Below, one piece after another: positions 7,698 to 14,560 of a stretch of DNA of 44,496 nt. The DNA comes from Deltaproteobacteria bacterium UBA1386 (GTDB lineage: Bacteria; Desulfobacterota; Syntrophorhabdia; Syntrophorhabdales; Syntrophorhabdaceae), in assembly GCA_002305765.1 (NCBI GenBank), contig DBQU01000076.1:1-44496 (forward strand), in the 5' to 3' direction. A program made the position numbers and the translations under genes. The notes below the pieces were generated by a model. The model was not told the DNA's origin, made no database searches, and saw nothing but the letters and a program-made list of their open reading frames with translations. Positions within the stretch are counted from its first letter, which is position 1. Each line of letters begins with the position of its first letter.

Positions 7698-8711
7698 ATG
7701 AGAACGGGATTCGTCATCACCGGACTCGCCTGTGCCCTCGTTGTTGCCGTGCTTGTCTCGCTGGTGCTCGGCAAGTACCCGGTGGGTATCGATGATGTCT
7801 GCGGGTTCTTCCTTTGGAAGGCGTTCAATGCCAGTGTGAACCTATCCATCGACAGGCAGCTGCTGGAGAACATCCTCCTCAATATCCGCCTGCCCCGCAT
7901 CATGGCGGCGCTCTTCGTGGGAGCATCGCTGTCCATATCGGGGGCCGCCTTCCAAGCGATGTTCATCAACCCTCTTGTCTCACCGGGCATCCTGGGCGTG
8001 CTCGCGGGAGCGTCCTTCGGCGCTGCCGTCGGGATGGTGCTCTCGAAGAGCTGGTTCTTCGTGCAGGCAAGCTGTTTTCTCTTCGGTTTTCTGGCCGTAG
8101 CGGCGGCGGTCGGCGTTGCCCGCCTTTACAAGGGCAACTCGATCATCCTCCTGATCCTCGGCGGGGTAATAAGCGGTGCGCTTTTTACTTCCCTTTTGTC
8201 CATCGTGAAGTACCTCGCCGACCCTTACAACCAGCTTCCCGCGATAGTCTACTGGCTAATGGGCGGCCTCACCCTTGTTGACGCGGGCGTCATCAGGAAC
8301 ACGGCCATCCCCGTCGTTGCCGGTGTCGGTCTCGTCATCTCGCTTTCGGGGTACCTCAACGTCCTCTCCATGGGTGACGAGGAGGCGCGGTCCATGGGCG
8401 TTCCCGTCGAACGGATCCGGATCATTCTCATTGTCATTGCCACGATGCTGAGCGCCATCACCGTCGTGCTTGCCGGGATGGTCGGCTGGGTCGGGCTCAT
8501 CATACCCCACATCTCGAGGATGATCGTAGGACCGGACAACCGCGTGCTCATCCCGGTGAGCGCCCTCGTCGGGGCGCTTTACCTCGTTGCCGTTGATGAC
8601 GTTTCGCGCCTTCTCTTCACAACGGAGATACCCCTGGGGATCATCACCTCCCTCGTCGGCATACCTTTCTTCGCCGTGGTCCTCAAGAGGGCCGGAAAGG
8701 GGTGGAGTTGA
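7698..8711 (+). CDS. FecCD-type ABC transporter permease
   Basis: A 337-residue, very hydrophobic protein of about ten membrane helices, in the BtuC/FecCD family that imports siderophores, cobalamin, heme and, in Haemophilus influenzae MolBC, molybdate and tungstate. Family motifs include LRLPRIMAALFVGASLSISG-like NIRLPRIMAALFVGASLS, GAAFQAMFINPLVSPGILG, and GWVGLIIPHISRMIVGPDNR, the coupling region for the ATPase. It starts at ATG 7698 with only a weak upstream GAGG. Its TGA stop overlaps the ATPase start (TGATG at 8709-8713). It has no sign of decay. Confidence 0.93.
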   Translation: MRTGFVITGLACALVVAVLVSLVLGKYPVGIDDVCGFFLWKAFNASVNLSIDRQLLENILLNIRLPRIMAALFVGASLSISGAAFQAMFINPLVSPGILGVLAGASFGAAVGMVLSKSWFFVQASCFLFGFLAVAAAVGVARLYKGNSIILLILGGVISGALFTSLLSIVKYLADPYNQLPAIVYWLMGGLTLVDAGVIRNTAIPVVAGVGLVISLSGYLNVLSMGDEEARSMGVPVERIRIILIVIATMLSAITVVLAGMVGWVGLIIPHISRMIVGPDNRVLIPVSALVGALYLVAVDDVSRLLFTTEIPLGIITSLVGIPFFAVVLKRAGKGWS

Positions 8712-9553
8712 TGGCTCTCATGGAGGTCAGGCGCGTCACCTTCGCGTACAAGGACAAACCGGTCCTGAAGGACGTCAGCGTGGAGATCTGCGAGGGAGAG
8801 GTGGTCACTCTCCTCGGTCCCAACGGGAGCGGGAAAAGCACCCTCCTCAAGACGATCATCGGCCTCATCAGGCCGGGTCAGGGTACCGTCCGCCTCGCGG
8901 GACGGGACATCTCGTCCATTCCGCAGAAGGAATTGGCCAGGCAGATAGCCTACGTCCCCCAGTTCCACAGGAGCGCCTTTCCCTACAGGGTCTTCGATGT
9001 GATCCTCATGGGCCGCATGCCCCACAAGACGTTCTTCTTCCGGTACTCCCAGGAAGACATCGACATCGCGCGGACCGTTATGGATAGACTCTCCATCGCG
9101 CATCTCGCCGGGCGTCCCTACACGGAGATAAGCGGGGGCGAGAGACAGCTCACCCTCATTGCCCGGGCCCTGGCGCAGGGCGCCCGCGTCTTTGTCATGG
9201 ACGAGCCCGCGAGCGGCCTCGACTACGGCAATCAGCTCAAATTGCTCGAACACATCACGGACCTGTCCGGGGAGGGATACACCTTCATAAAGTCGACCCA
9301 CTCACCGGAGCACGCCCTCTGGATAGCACACCGCGCCGTTATGATCCGGAAGGGGGCGATCATCGCCGACGGGTGCTGCGACGATGTTGTGAACAGCGAA
9401 ACCCTGCTGCAGCTTTATAACACCAGGGTCAAGGTGGTCAGATTGAACGGATCGCTGCGCGTCTGTGTGCCCGAGATGCTGAAGGACAACGGCGCCGAGG
9501 AGGGAACAGGGCGCCAGCCCATGTTCGTTCGTTCGGGAACTTCGCGGAGGTGA
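8711..9553 (+). CDS. FecE/BtuD-type ABC transporter ATPase
   Basis: This 280-residue ATPase powers the permease encoded upstream. It shows Walker A (GPNGSGKST, residues 36-44), a Q-loop (AYVPQF), the ABC signature (ISGGERQ), Walker B (VFVMDEPASGLD) and a switch histidine (STHSPEH). I start it at ATG 8711, which overlaps the permease stop and has AGGGG at a good distance; a GTG at 8702 is too close to that site. The C-terminal tail after the nucleotide-binding fold (ALWIAHRAVMIRKG onward) is family-typical, with a short basic extension at the end. The binding-protein gene follows four bases later. Confidence 0.93.
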   Translation: MALMEVRRVTFAYKDKPVLKDVSVEICEGEVVTLLGPNGSGKSTLLKTIIGLIRPGQGTVRLAGRDISSIPQKELARQIAYVPQFHRSAFPYRVFDVILMGRMPHKTFFFRYSQEDIDIARTVMDRLSIAHLAGRPYTEISGGERQLTLIARALAQGARVFVMDEPASGLDYGNQLKLLEHITDLSGEGYTFIKSTHSPEHALWIAHRAVMIRKGAIIADGCCDDVVNSETLLQLYNTRVKVVRLNGSLRVCVPEMLKDNGAEEGTGRQPMFVRSGTSRR

Positions 9554-9557
9554 GGCA

Positions 9558-10763
9558 ATGATCAGTTACGAGCAGGCGCTGGAAACGGTGTTGGAGAACG
9601 TGCACGTCCTCAGGCCGGAAAGACGGTCCATCCTAAAAGGCACCGGCCGCGCGTGCGCACCGCCCAATTTCCTTCTCGGGGCCGCGTGCGTGCTTATTGT
9701 CGCCGCGCTGACGGTCCTCGCGCCGGTAGGCGGCCTGCAGGCGAGAGAGCTTACCGACATATTCGGCAGGAGGATCGCCGTTCCTGACCGCATACGGCAC
9801 GCCTGGGCCACATCGCCGCCGGCCACGTACATGCTCTACGCCATGGACCCCGGCGTCCTCGCCGGCCTGAACACGCCGGTCAGAGAATGGGAAAGGAACT
9901 ACTTTCGCAGGGACATACAGCAATTGCCCGTCCTCGGCGGATGGTACGGGCAGGGCAATGTGCCCAACATCGAGATGGTCCTGAAGGTGAATCCCGAGAT
10001 CATCATCGCGACGAGCCTCAACTCCTCCATGGAAGAAAGGAAGAGCCGGACGTTACGGGACGTGCCAATACCGGTGGTGGGCGTGAAAATGGAGAGGCTC
10101 TCCGATTATCCCGACGCCTTCACGTTCCTTGGTGAGGCCCTCGGCCGCCGGGAGCGCGGGAAAAAGCTGAGCGACTACGCCCGGAAGACGATCGGGAAGA
10201 TGTCTGCGATCGTTGAGGCCGTACCGCCGCGGCAGAGGGTATCGGTCTATTATGCTGAAGCGGAGGACGGGCTCAGCACCGAATGCCACGGGTCCATGCA
10301 CGCGGAGCTCATAGCACTGGCGGGGGGGCGCAACGTTCACCGCTGCCCGGCGAAGGACGTTTACGGCATGGAGAAGGTTTCCATGGAACAGGTGCTCCTC
10401 TACGACCCGGAGGTCATCCTGGTCTTCGAGCCTCTTTTTTTCAAGGGCATTTTCTCCGACCCCAGGTGGCGGCAGATAAGGGCCGTGAAGGAGCGAAAGG
10501 TCTATCTCATACCGAGACAACCCTTCAACTGGTTCGACCGCCCTCCGTCCTTCATGCGCCTGCTCGGTCTCACGTGGCTGACGAACCTTCTTCATCCCGA
10601 CCTGTATCCCGTGGACATCGTGAAGGAAACGCAGGCCTTTTTCCGTCTCTTTCTCGGCATTGACCTGACCGGCAGAGAGGCCATGGAGATAATACACCCT
10701 CGGGGAGACGTCTCAGGGCACGGGACAGGGATCACCGGTCACAGACCGCACAGGACACGCTAG
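9558..10763 (+). CDS. Periplasmic metal-binding protein with a MoeA-like N-terminal extension
   Basis: The 401-residue protein is the substrate-binding component of the FecCD-type importer (RELTDIFGRRIAVPDRIRH, then WYGQGNVPNIEMVL, KVNPEIIIATS). It is odd at the N-terminus: residues 1-34 (MISYEQALETVLENVHVL, RPERRSILKGTGRA) read like the start of MoeA, the molybdopterin molybdenumtransferase, and only then comes a hydrophobic export segment (NFLLGAACVLIVAALTVLA) and the mature domain. The ribosome site GGAGG seven bases before ATG 9558 serves the MoeA-like start. This looks like a deletion that fused the 5' end of a lost moeA to the binding protein. An unusually long signal peptide is the alternative. 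It ends the operon. Confidence 0.85.
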   Translation: MISYEQALETVLENVHVLRPERRSILKGTGRACAPPNFLLGAACVLIVAALTVLAPVGGLQARELTDIFGRRIAVPDRIRHAWATSPPATYMLYAMDPGVLAGLNTPVREWERNYFRRDIQQLPVLGGWYGQGNVPNIEMVLKVNPEIIIATSLNSSMEERKSRTLRDVPIPVVGVKMERLSDYPDAFTFLGEALGRRERGKKLSDYARKTIGKMSAIVEAVPPRQRVSVYYAEAEDGLSTECHGSMHAELIALAGGRNVHRCPAKDVYGMEKVSMEQVLLYDPEVILVFEPLFFKGIFSDPRWRQIRAVKERKVYLIPRQPFNWFDRPPSFMRLLGLTWLTNLLHPDLYPVDIVKETQAFFRLFLGIDLTGREAMEIIHPRGDVSGHGTGITGHRPHRTR

Positions 10764-11071
10764 ATAAGACCTGTCAATGTGAACTCTCAAAAAAAGCTTG
10801 ACAGCGTTATTACCATATGTATATAACACTATATGATGATTGAAAGGGAAAATTCTGATGGACGCGACCCGGCGAGACAACAGGTGAACACGGGTACACC
10901 GGATAATATTACGAGAACCGACCTTCAAAGGAGGTTGATCTCTTTATAACGCTACTCCTCTCATAATCCTTTCTATTGGGGATGTGGTCGTCGCGTGCAT
11001 GTGGCCGGACGGCCATATCTCTTTTCAGGCACTCTCTTCGTTCACCGACCGGTGGACGTGTCATCGGTCTG
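10764..11071. other. 308-bp gene-free interval with an orphan regulated promoter
   Basis: No convincing gene lies here. It holds an inverted repeat CTGTCAA/TTGACAG (10771-10804), the promoter and ModE-like site described separately, a nine-codon mini-frame from ATG 10858, and an isolated strong Shine-Dalgarno AAAGGAGG at 10927-10934 with no usable start codon after it. The arrangement looks like the 5' end of a gene whose body has been lost, or a small RNA. Confidence 0.5.
10798..10828 (+). promoter_or_regulatory. Promoter with embedded candidate ModE operator
   Basis: TTGACA (10798-10803) is followed after 18 bases by TATAAC (10822-10827). Between and over them lies CGTTAT (10805-10810) and ATATAACA (10821-10828) in the same 24-base geometry as the site upstream of the TonB receptor. 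A bound regulator would cover the -10 box. The transcript, starting near 10834, would run toward the minus-strand PNPOx and small genes and has no clear coding target. Confidence 0.5.
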
Positions 11072-11242
11072 TCAACAGCCGGGTTCACCGGGGTGGCCGC
11101 AGCACCCGCGCATCGTGACGATCTTCTTCGTGTTGTTGCGCAGGAGAAGCCACACCTTTCGCCACAGGGGCATATCGGCCTTGAGGTTCGTCAGGAAGGC
11201 CCTCGCGCTCGGCCTTGCATGGTCGTGGTCGTGATCCTTCAC
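11072..11242 (-). CDS. Small basic protein ending in CCGHPGEPGC
   Basis: A GTG at 11242 opens 56 codons: a His-Asp-rich start (KDHDHDHA), a basic amphipathic middle (FLTNLKADMPLWRKVWLLLR), and the C-terminus MRGCCGHPGEPGC before TGA. The Cys/Gly/Pro pattern resembles small proteins annotated as hypothetical in anaerobic Desulfobacterota (from memory). It follows the PNPOx-like gene by three bases and is in the same frame, separated only by TAG-GCC, so translational coupling is likely. No good ribosome site is seen. The four Cys/His residues could bind metal; the function is unknown. Confidence 0.65.
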   Translation of the reverse strand: MKDHDHDHARPSARAFLTNLKADMPLWRKVWLLLRNNTKKIVTMRGCCGHPGEPGC

Positions 11243-11245
11243 GGC

Positions 11246-11635
11246 CTAAGTTTTGTCACCGATGAGCGGCAGGACCCTGTCGATGTGGAAGTAGACTACG
11301 AATCTCTTTTCGTCCTTCTGCTCGTCCGGAATCCTATACGTCTTGCGCCACCGGAACTGCTCGATCTTCGCGGGATCCGACTCTTCACGGATCTTCGTGA
11401 GATAGAGACGCTTCCCCACGAAGGCGTTCTCCTTCGCCTCCGCTAAGATGTAGGCGGCATGGGGGTTCGACTGGAGGTTGGCGTGTGTCAGCCGGTCCGT
11501 CATTATCCACACCGCCGTTTCCTCGTCGACGAAATGGGGCCGGGAATAGACCGCCGCGTCAACGATGCCCTTCGCGTCCGCCGTGGCGAGAACGCCCCTT
11601 CCCAAAGTGTTCTCAAAATACTCGCTGAGCTTCAT
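11246..11635 (-). CDS. PNPOx-fold (pyridoxamine 5'-phosphate oxidase family) flavin-binding protein
   Basis: The 129-residue protein has the split-barrel fold signature of the pyridoxamine oxidase family: LATADAKGIVDAAVYSRPHF, then AVWIMTDRLTHANLQSNPHAAYI and KRLYLTKIREE. Such proteins bind FMN, F420 or heme; many are not true pyridoxamine oxidases, and this one is short. It starts at ATG 11635 after GGAGGG. It diverges from the photolyase gene, with about 83 bases between them. The TAG stop is followed in frame by the small CCGHPGEPGC protein. Confidence 0.82.
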   Translation of the reverse strand: MKLSEYFENTLGRGVLATADAKGIVDAAVYSRPHFVDEETAVWIMTDRLTHANLQSNPHAAYILAEAKENAFVGKRLYLTKIREESDPAKIEQFRWRKTYRIPDEQKDEKRFVVYFHIDRVLPLIGDKT

Positions 11636-11718
11636 GGACCCTCCTCTCTTTCTGTGCTGTATGTTTTCCCATTATAGCAAAGAACCGCTCCTTTGTTATA
11701 AAATAACAGAAGGAGCAG

Positions 11719-13080
11719 ATGAACGTGTTACCGCAGAGGGTCGAATATATCAGGGAGGGGCGGCCGGGCCGGGGGCCCGTGGCGTACTGGATGAGCCGCG
11801 ACCAACGCAGCGCCGACAACTGGGCGCTCCTCTTCGCGCAGGAGACGGCTATTGCGCACACCCTTCCCCTTGTCGTCGTATTCTGTCTTTCCGATTCCTT
11901 TCCCGGCGCGACCCTGAGGCAATACGGCTTCATGCTCCGCGGCCTGGAGAAGGTCTCCCGCTCCCTCGGGGCGCTTTCCATCCCCTTCTTTCTCCTTCCC
12001 GGAGAGCCGGCAGACACCCTGCCTGCATTTATCAAAGGCCATGATATCTCATTCCTCGTTGCGGACTTCGATCCTCATCGCGTGAAGCGGCAATGGAAGG
12101 AGGCGGTCATCCGCAGGACGAAGGTCCCCGTGTACGAGGTCGACGCCCACAATATCGTTCCCTGCCGCGCGGCCTCCGACAAGCGCGAGTATGGCGCCCA
12201 CACCATAAGGAGAAAGATACGGCGGCTCCTGCCAGTCTTTCTGGACGATATGCCCGTCCTTCAAAGGCACCCCTGGACCTCAGAACTCAAGGGCGACGGC
12301 GTTGATGCGAAGACGCTGCTCGATACCCTACGGACCGACCGCTCCGTGGAAGAGGTCGATTGGCTCACACCGGGGGAGGACGAGGCACACATCGTGCTGC
12401 GGTCATTCACCGAGGAGAAACTCGACCGATACGAGACGGACAGGAACGATCCTGTCAAAGACTGTCAGTCGAACCTCTCGCCCTACCTTCATTTCGGACA
12501 GATATCGGCCCAGCGGGTGGCGCTCGAGGTCAGGGACTGCCCTGCCCCCATCGGGGCGAAGGACGCGTTTCTCGAGGAACACATCGTCCGCAGGGAGCTT
12601 GCAGACAACTACTGCCTCCATACCCCCAACTATGACCGCTTCGAGGCCTTTCCTGAATGGGCGAAGAAGACCCTCAACGACCACAGGCCCGACAGGCGTC
12701 CCTACCTCTATTCCCTGCGGGAACTTGAGAACGCTGAGACCCATGACGAACTCTGGAACGCGGCGCAGACACAGATGGCAAAGACGGGAAAGATGCACGG
12801 CTACCTGAGGATGTACTGGGCGAAGAAGATACTGGAATGGACGGCCTCCCCTGAAGAGGCGATATCGGCTGCTGTCTGTCTCAACGATCGGTATGAACTT
12901 GACGGCCGCGACCCGAACGGGTATACGGGCATCGCCTGGAGCATCGGCGGGGTGCACGACAGGCCCTGGGGCGAACGGAATGTCTTTGGAAAAATCCGCT
13001 ACATGAGTTATAATGGGTGCGCGTCGAAATTCAGCGTGAAACGCTACATAGAGGCGGTCAGGTCCGGCACCCGGGGTTAA
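11719..13080 (+). CDS. Class II CPD deoxyribodipyrimidine photolyase
   Basis: The 453-residue enzyme repairs UV-induced cyclobutane pyrimidine dimers with light, using FADH-. The class II type is shown by YWMSRDQRSADNWALLFAQE near the start and by the C-terminal FAD/DNA-binding region: HGYLRMYWAKKILEW, then LNDRYELDGRDPNGYTG, IAWSIGGVHDRPWGER and IRYMSYNGC. The N-terminal photolyase domain (residues about 22-150) is complete. AGAAGGAGC lies just before ATG 11719. The length fits the family. A light-dependent repair enzyme in an apparent anaerobe suggests occasional exposure to light, for example in sediments or open reactors. Confidence 0.92.
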   Translation: MNVLPQRVEYIREGRPGRGPVAYWMSRDQRSADNWALLFAQETAIAHTLPLVVVFCLSDSFPGATLRQYGFMLRGLEKVSRSLGALSIPFFLLPGEPADTLPAFIKGHDISFLVADFDPHRVKRQWKEAVIRRTKVPVYEVDAHNIVPCRAASDKREYGAHTIRRKIRRLLPVFLDDMPVLQRHPWTSELKGDGVDAKTLLDTLRTDRSVEEVDWLTPGEDEAHIVLRSFTEEKLDRYETDRNDPVKDCQSNLSPYLHFGQISAQRVALEVRDCPAPIGAKDAFLEEHIVRRELADNYCLHTPNYDRFEAFPEWAKKTLNDHRPDRRPYLYSLRELENAETHDELWNAAQTQMAKTGKMHGYLRMYWAKKILEWTASPEEAISAAVCLNDRYELDGRDPNGYTGIAWSIGGVHDRPWGERNVFGKIRYMSYNGCASKFSVKRYIEAVRSGTRG

Positions 13081-13098
13081 AAGAGGAGGGAGCAGGAT

Positions 13099-13596
13099 AT
13101 GGCAGGAAAGATACCCATACCGAGCACCACACGGAAAGGCGCCGCGGATGTGGCAAGGCGTCTCAAAACCTTCGACAGGAAGGAGTCCTTCGCGGTCCTG
13201 GCAACGGATGATCGGGGGAAACCCTACACGTCCCTCATTTCCTTTGCCCTGACGCCCGACCTGCGGCAGATCATATTCGCGACGCCGAAGGGCACCCGGA
13301 AGTTCAGGAACCTCACGGGCACGAAAGACGTGGCACTCTTGATCGACAACCGCTCCGATCAGAAGAAAGGCTTCGTCCAGACGCAGGCCATCACGGTCAT
13401 CGGCACGGCAAGGCCTGTCCGCCGTGGCAGGGCATGGCTGGAATACGCGGGGATCTTCCTGAAAAAGCATCCTGAACTGGAGGAGTTTCTCAACGCCTCG
13501 ACGACGGCGCTCGTCGTTGTCGACGTGACGAGCTGCGTCCACGTGGGTCACTTTCAGACCGTCACCGTGGCAGACTGGGCGAACAAGGAGAGTTAA
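13099..13596 (+). CDS. PNPOx-fold protein (second copy type)
   Basis: The 165-residue protein is another member of the pyridoxamine 5'-phosphate oxidase-like split-barrel family, with FAVLATDDRGKPYTSLISFA near residues 34-53, then IIFATPKGTRKFRNL and VALLIDNRSDQ, where the flavin site would lie. It resembles HugZ-like and general FMN-binding members more than pyridoxamine oxidase proper. GAGGGAGCAGG precedes the ATG. It is 18 bases after the photolyase stop and seven bases before the next gene, so the three may be co-transcribed. Confidence 0.8.
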   Translation: MAGKIPIPSTTRKGAADVARRLKTFDRKESFAVLATDDRGKPYTSLISFALTPDLRQIIFATPKGTRKFRNLTGTKDVALLIDNRSDQKKGFVQTQAITVIGTARPVRRGRAWLEYAGIFLKKHPELEEFLNASTTALVVVDVTSCVHVGHFQTVTVADWANKES

Positions 13597-13602
13597 CGGA
13601 TC

Positions 13603-14070
13603 ATGTGGAACTGGAAACCATTCTTTGACGACGAAAGCATCAGCGCTTTTTGCGACCTGGACCAGATCGTCGACACCGAAGCCGACGACGACGGCCTGTA
13701 CGCGTCGCCGGACTGCTACCGTCCCCTGCCCCTTCGCTTCGGCGTGTTCCTGTCCATCGTCCTCAAGAAGAAGGACGACATGGCGCGCTATCTCGAGGAG
13801 CGAAAGGCCCGTTCCCTGCCCCTAAAAGGGTACAAGTCATACCGCTATTCCCTCTGCCTCGCGGAAATAGACGCCCGCACCATGCGCTGCCGCGTCCTGC
13901 CCGCGGGTGATTACGATTCGAAGGACCGCGAGCTCGGCGACAGCTGCATCGTCACCGACATCACCCCGCCCATCCTCCCCGGCATAACCGACGAATGGAA
14001 ACCCATACGCTCAAAACGCTCCCATCCCATGGTCCGCGCCCTGGCGAAGATGTTCTTCCCGAAAGAATAG
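13603..14070 (+). CDS. Hypothetical protein, 155 residues
   Basis: I do not recognise this family. The protein begins with an acidic segment (FFDDESISAFCDLDQIVD, TEADDDGLY), continues with PLPLRFGVFLSIVLKKKDDM and a mixed basic middle, and ends in RSHPMVRALAKMFFPKE. There are five cysteines, no signal peptide and no membrane helix. Codon use and GC content look like the neighbours. The start at ATG 13603 lies seven bases after the PNPOx-like gene, with the weak AACGGA upstream. It is probably the last gene of that short operon; the long repeat region follows. Confidence 0.65.
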   Translation: MWNWKPFFDDESISAFCDLDQIVDTEADDDGLYASPDCYRPLPLRFGVFLSIVLKKKDDMARYLEERKARSLPLKGYKSYRYSLCLAEIDARTMRCRVLPAGDYDSKDRELGDSCIVTDITPPILPGITDEWKPIRSKRSHPMVRALAKMFFPKE

Positions 14071-14079
14071 AGACCATCT

Positions 14080-14510
14080 CACGCCCGCTTCGCTCGAGGG
14101 CGCAGAGCTCATGAAGAGAGCACGCAGAGAGAAGACTCGGCCAGATCCCGGCGCCCGCCTGGATCTGGCCGTCTTTGCATCCCGCCTGCGACGGGAGGCA
14201 AAAGAAGAGTTTTCTTTTCAGGTGGGGCTGATGGGGGGAGGAGAGGAGTTGTGGGGTGAGGTAGTATGGGGGTTGGAGTATGGGGTACAGGACCTATAAG
14301 ACATATGACTACAGGGGGGATGGGGGGAGAATAGTCTCTTCAGAATAAGGATATTCTTCTCTCTCCCGCCGGGACGGCGGGACGAGAAGGCCGCCGGATT
14401 TTGGGAGGCTCCGAGATCCGGCGGCAGTCTTTTCTCTCTTTTCCGTCTCTCTTTGCGTCCTCTGCGGTCTTGAGAGAGGAGCGAACGCGACGAACGGGCG
14501 AGAGATAATG
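14080..14510. repeat. Imperfect inverted pair of hairpin-bearing repeats around a G-rich apex
   Basis: The left unit has CTCACGCCCGCTTCGCTC, GCGCAGAG, then a hairpin GGCCAGATCC (14139-14148) / GGATCTGGCC (14161-14170) and GTCTTTGC. The right unit, read in reverse complement, has the same order: CTCTCGCCCGTTCG, CGCAGAGG, then a hairpin GCCGCCGGAT (14390-14399) / ATCCGGCGGC (14416-14425). A secondary CCCGCC/GGCGGG hairpin sits beside each. Between them, 14224-14327 carries seven runs of four to six Gs on the plus strand. The 490-base gap before purB holds nothing else I can identify except the purB promoter. Confidence 0.65.
14390..14437 (+). terminator. Possible rho-independent terminator
   Basis: Perfect 10-bp arms GCCGCCGGAT / ATCCGGCGGC with a 16-base loop are followed by a T-rich tail (AGTCTTTTCTCTCTTTT). 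It would end the photolyase-side transcript before the purB promoter. It is also part of the inverted repeat unit, so it may be structural rather than a dedicated terminator. Confidence 0.45.
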
Positions 14511-14524
14511 TCCTTGTTTTCAAA

Positions 14525-14554
14525 TTGACATCATTCCTTCCGTCGGGTTATATA
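14525..14554 (+). promoter_or_regulatory. Strong purB promoter, predicting a leaderless transcript
   Basis: TTGACA (14525-14530), 18 bases, TATATA (14549-14554). Transcription should start six to eight bases downstream, at or next to the purB ATG at 14561. No Shine-Dalgarno sequence is present, so the mRNA is probably leaderless. Confidence 0.65.
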
Positions 14555-14560
14555 GTGGGC

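Noticed and set aside
10858..10887. Nine-codon frame starting at ATG 10858 as a leader peptide
   Set aside because: It has no clear ribosome site at proper spacing, no attenuator structure and no downstream gene to control.
11246..11250. TAG between the PNPOx-like gene and the small Cys-rich protein as a pyrrolysine codon
   Set aside because: No pyrrolysine genes are in the window, and the PNPOx-like protein is full length at the TAG. Ordinary termination with coupled restart is simpler.
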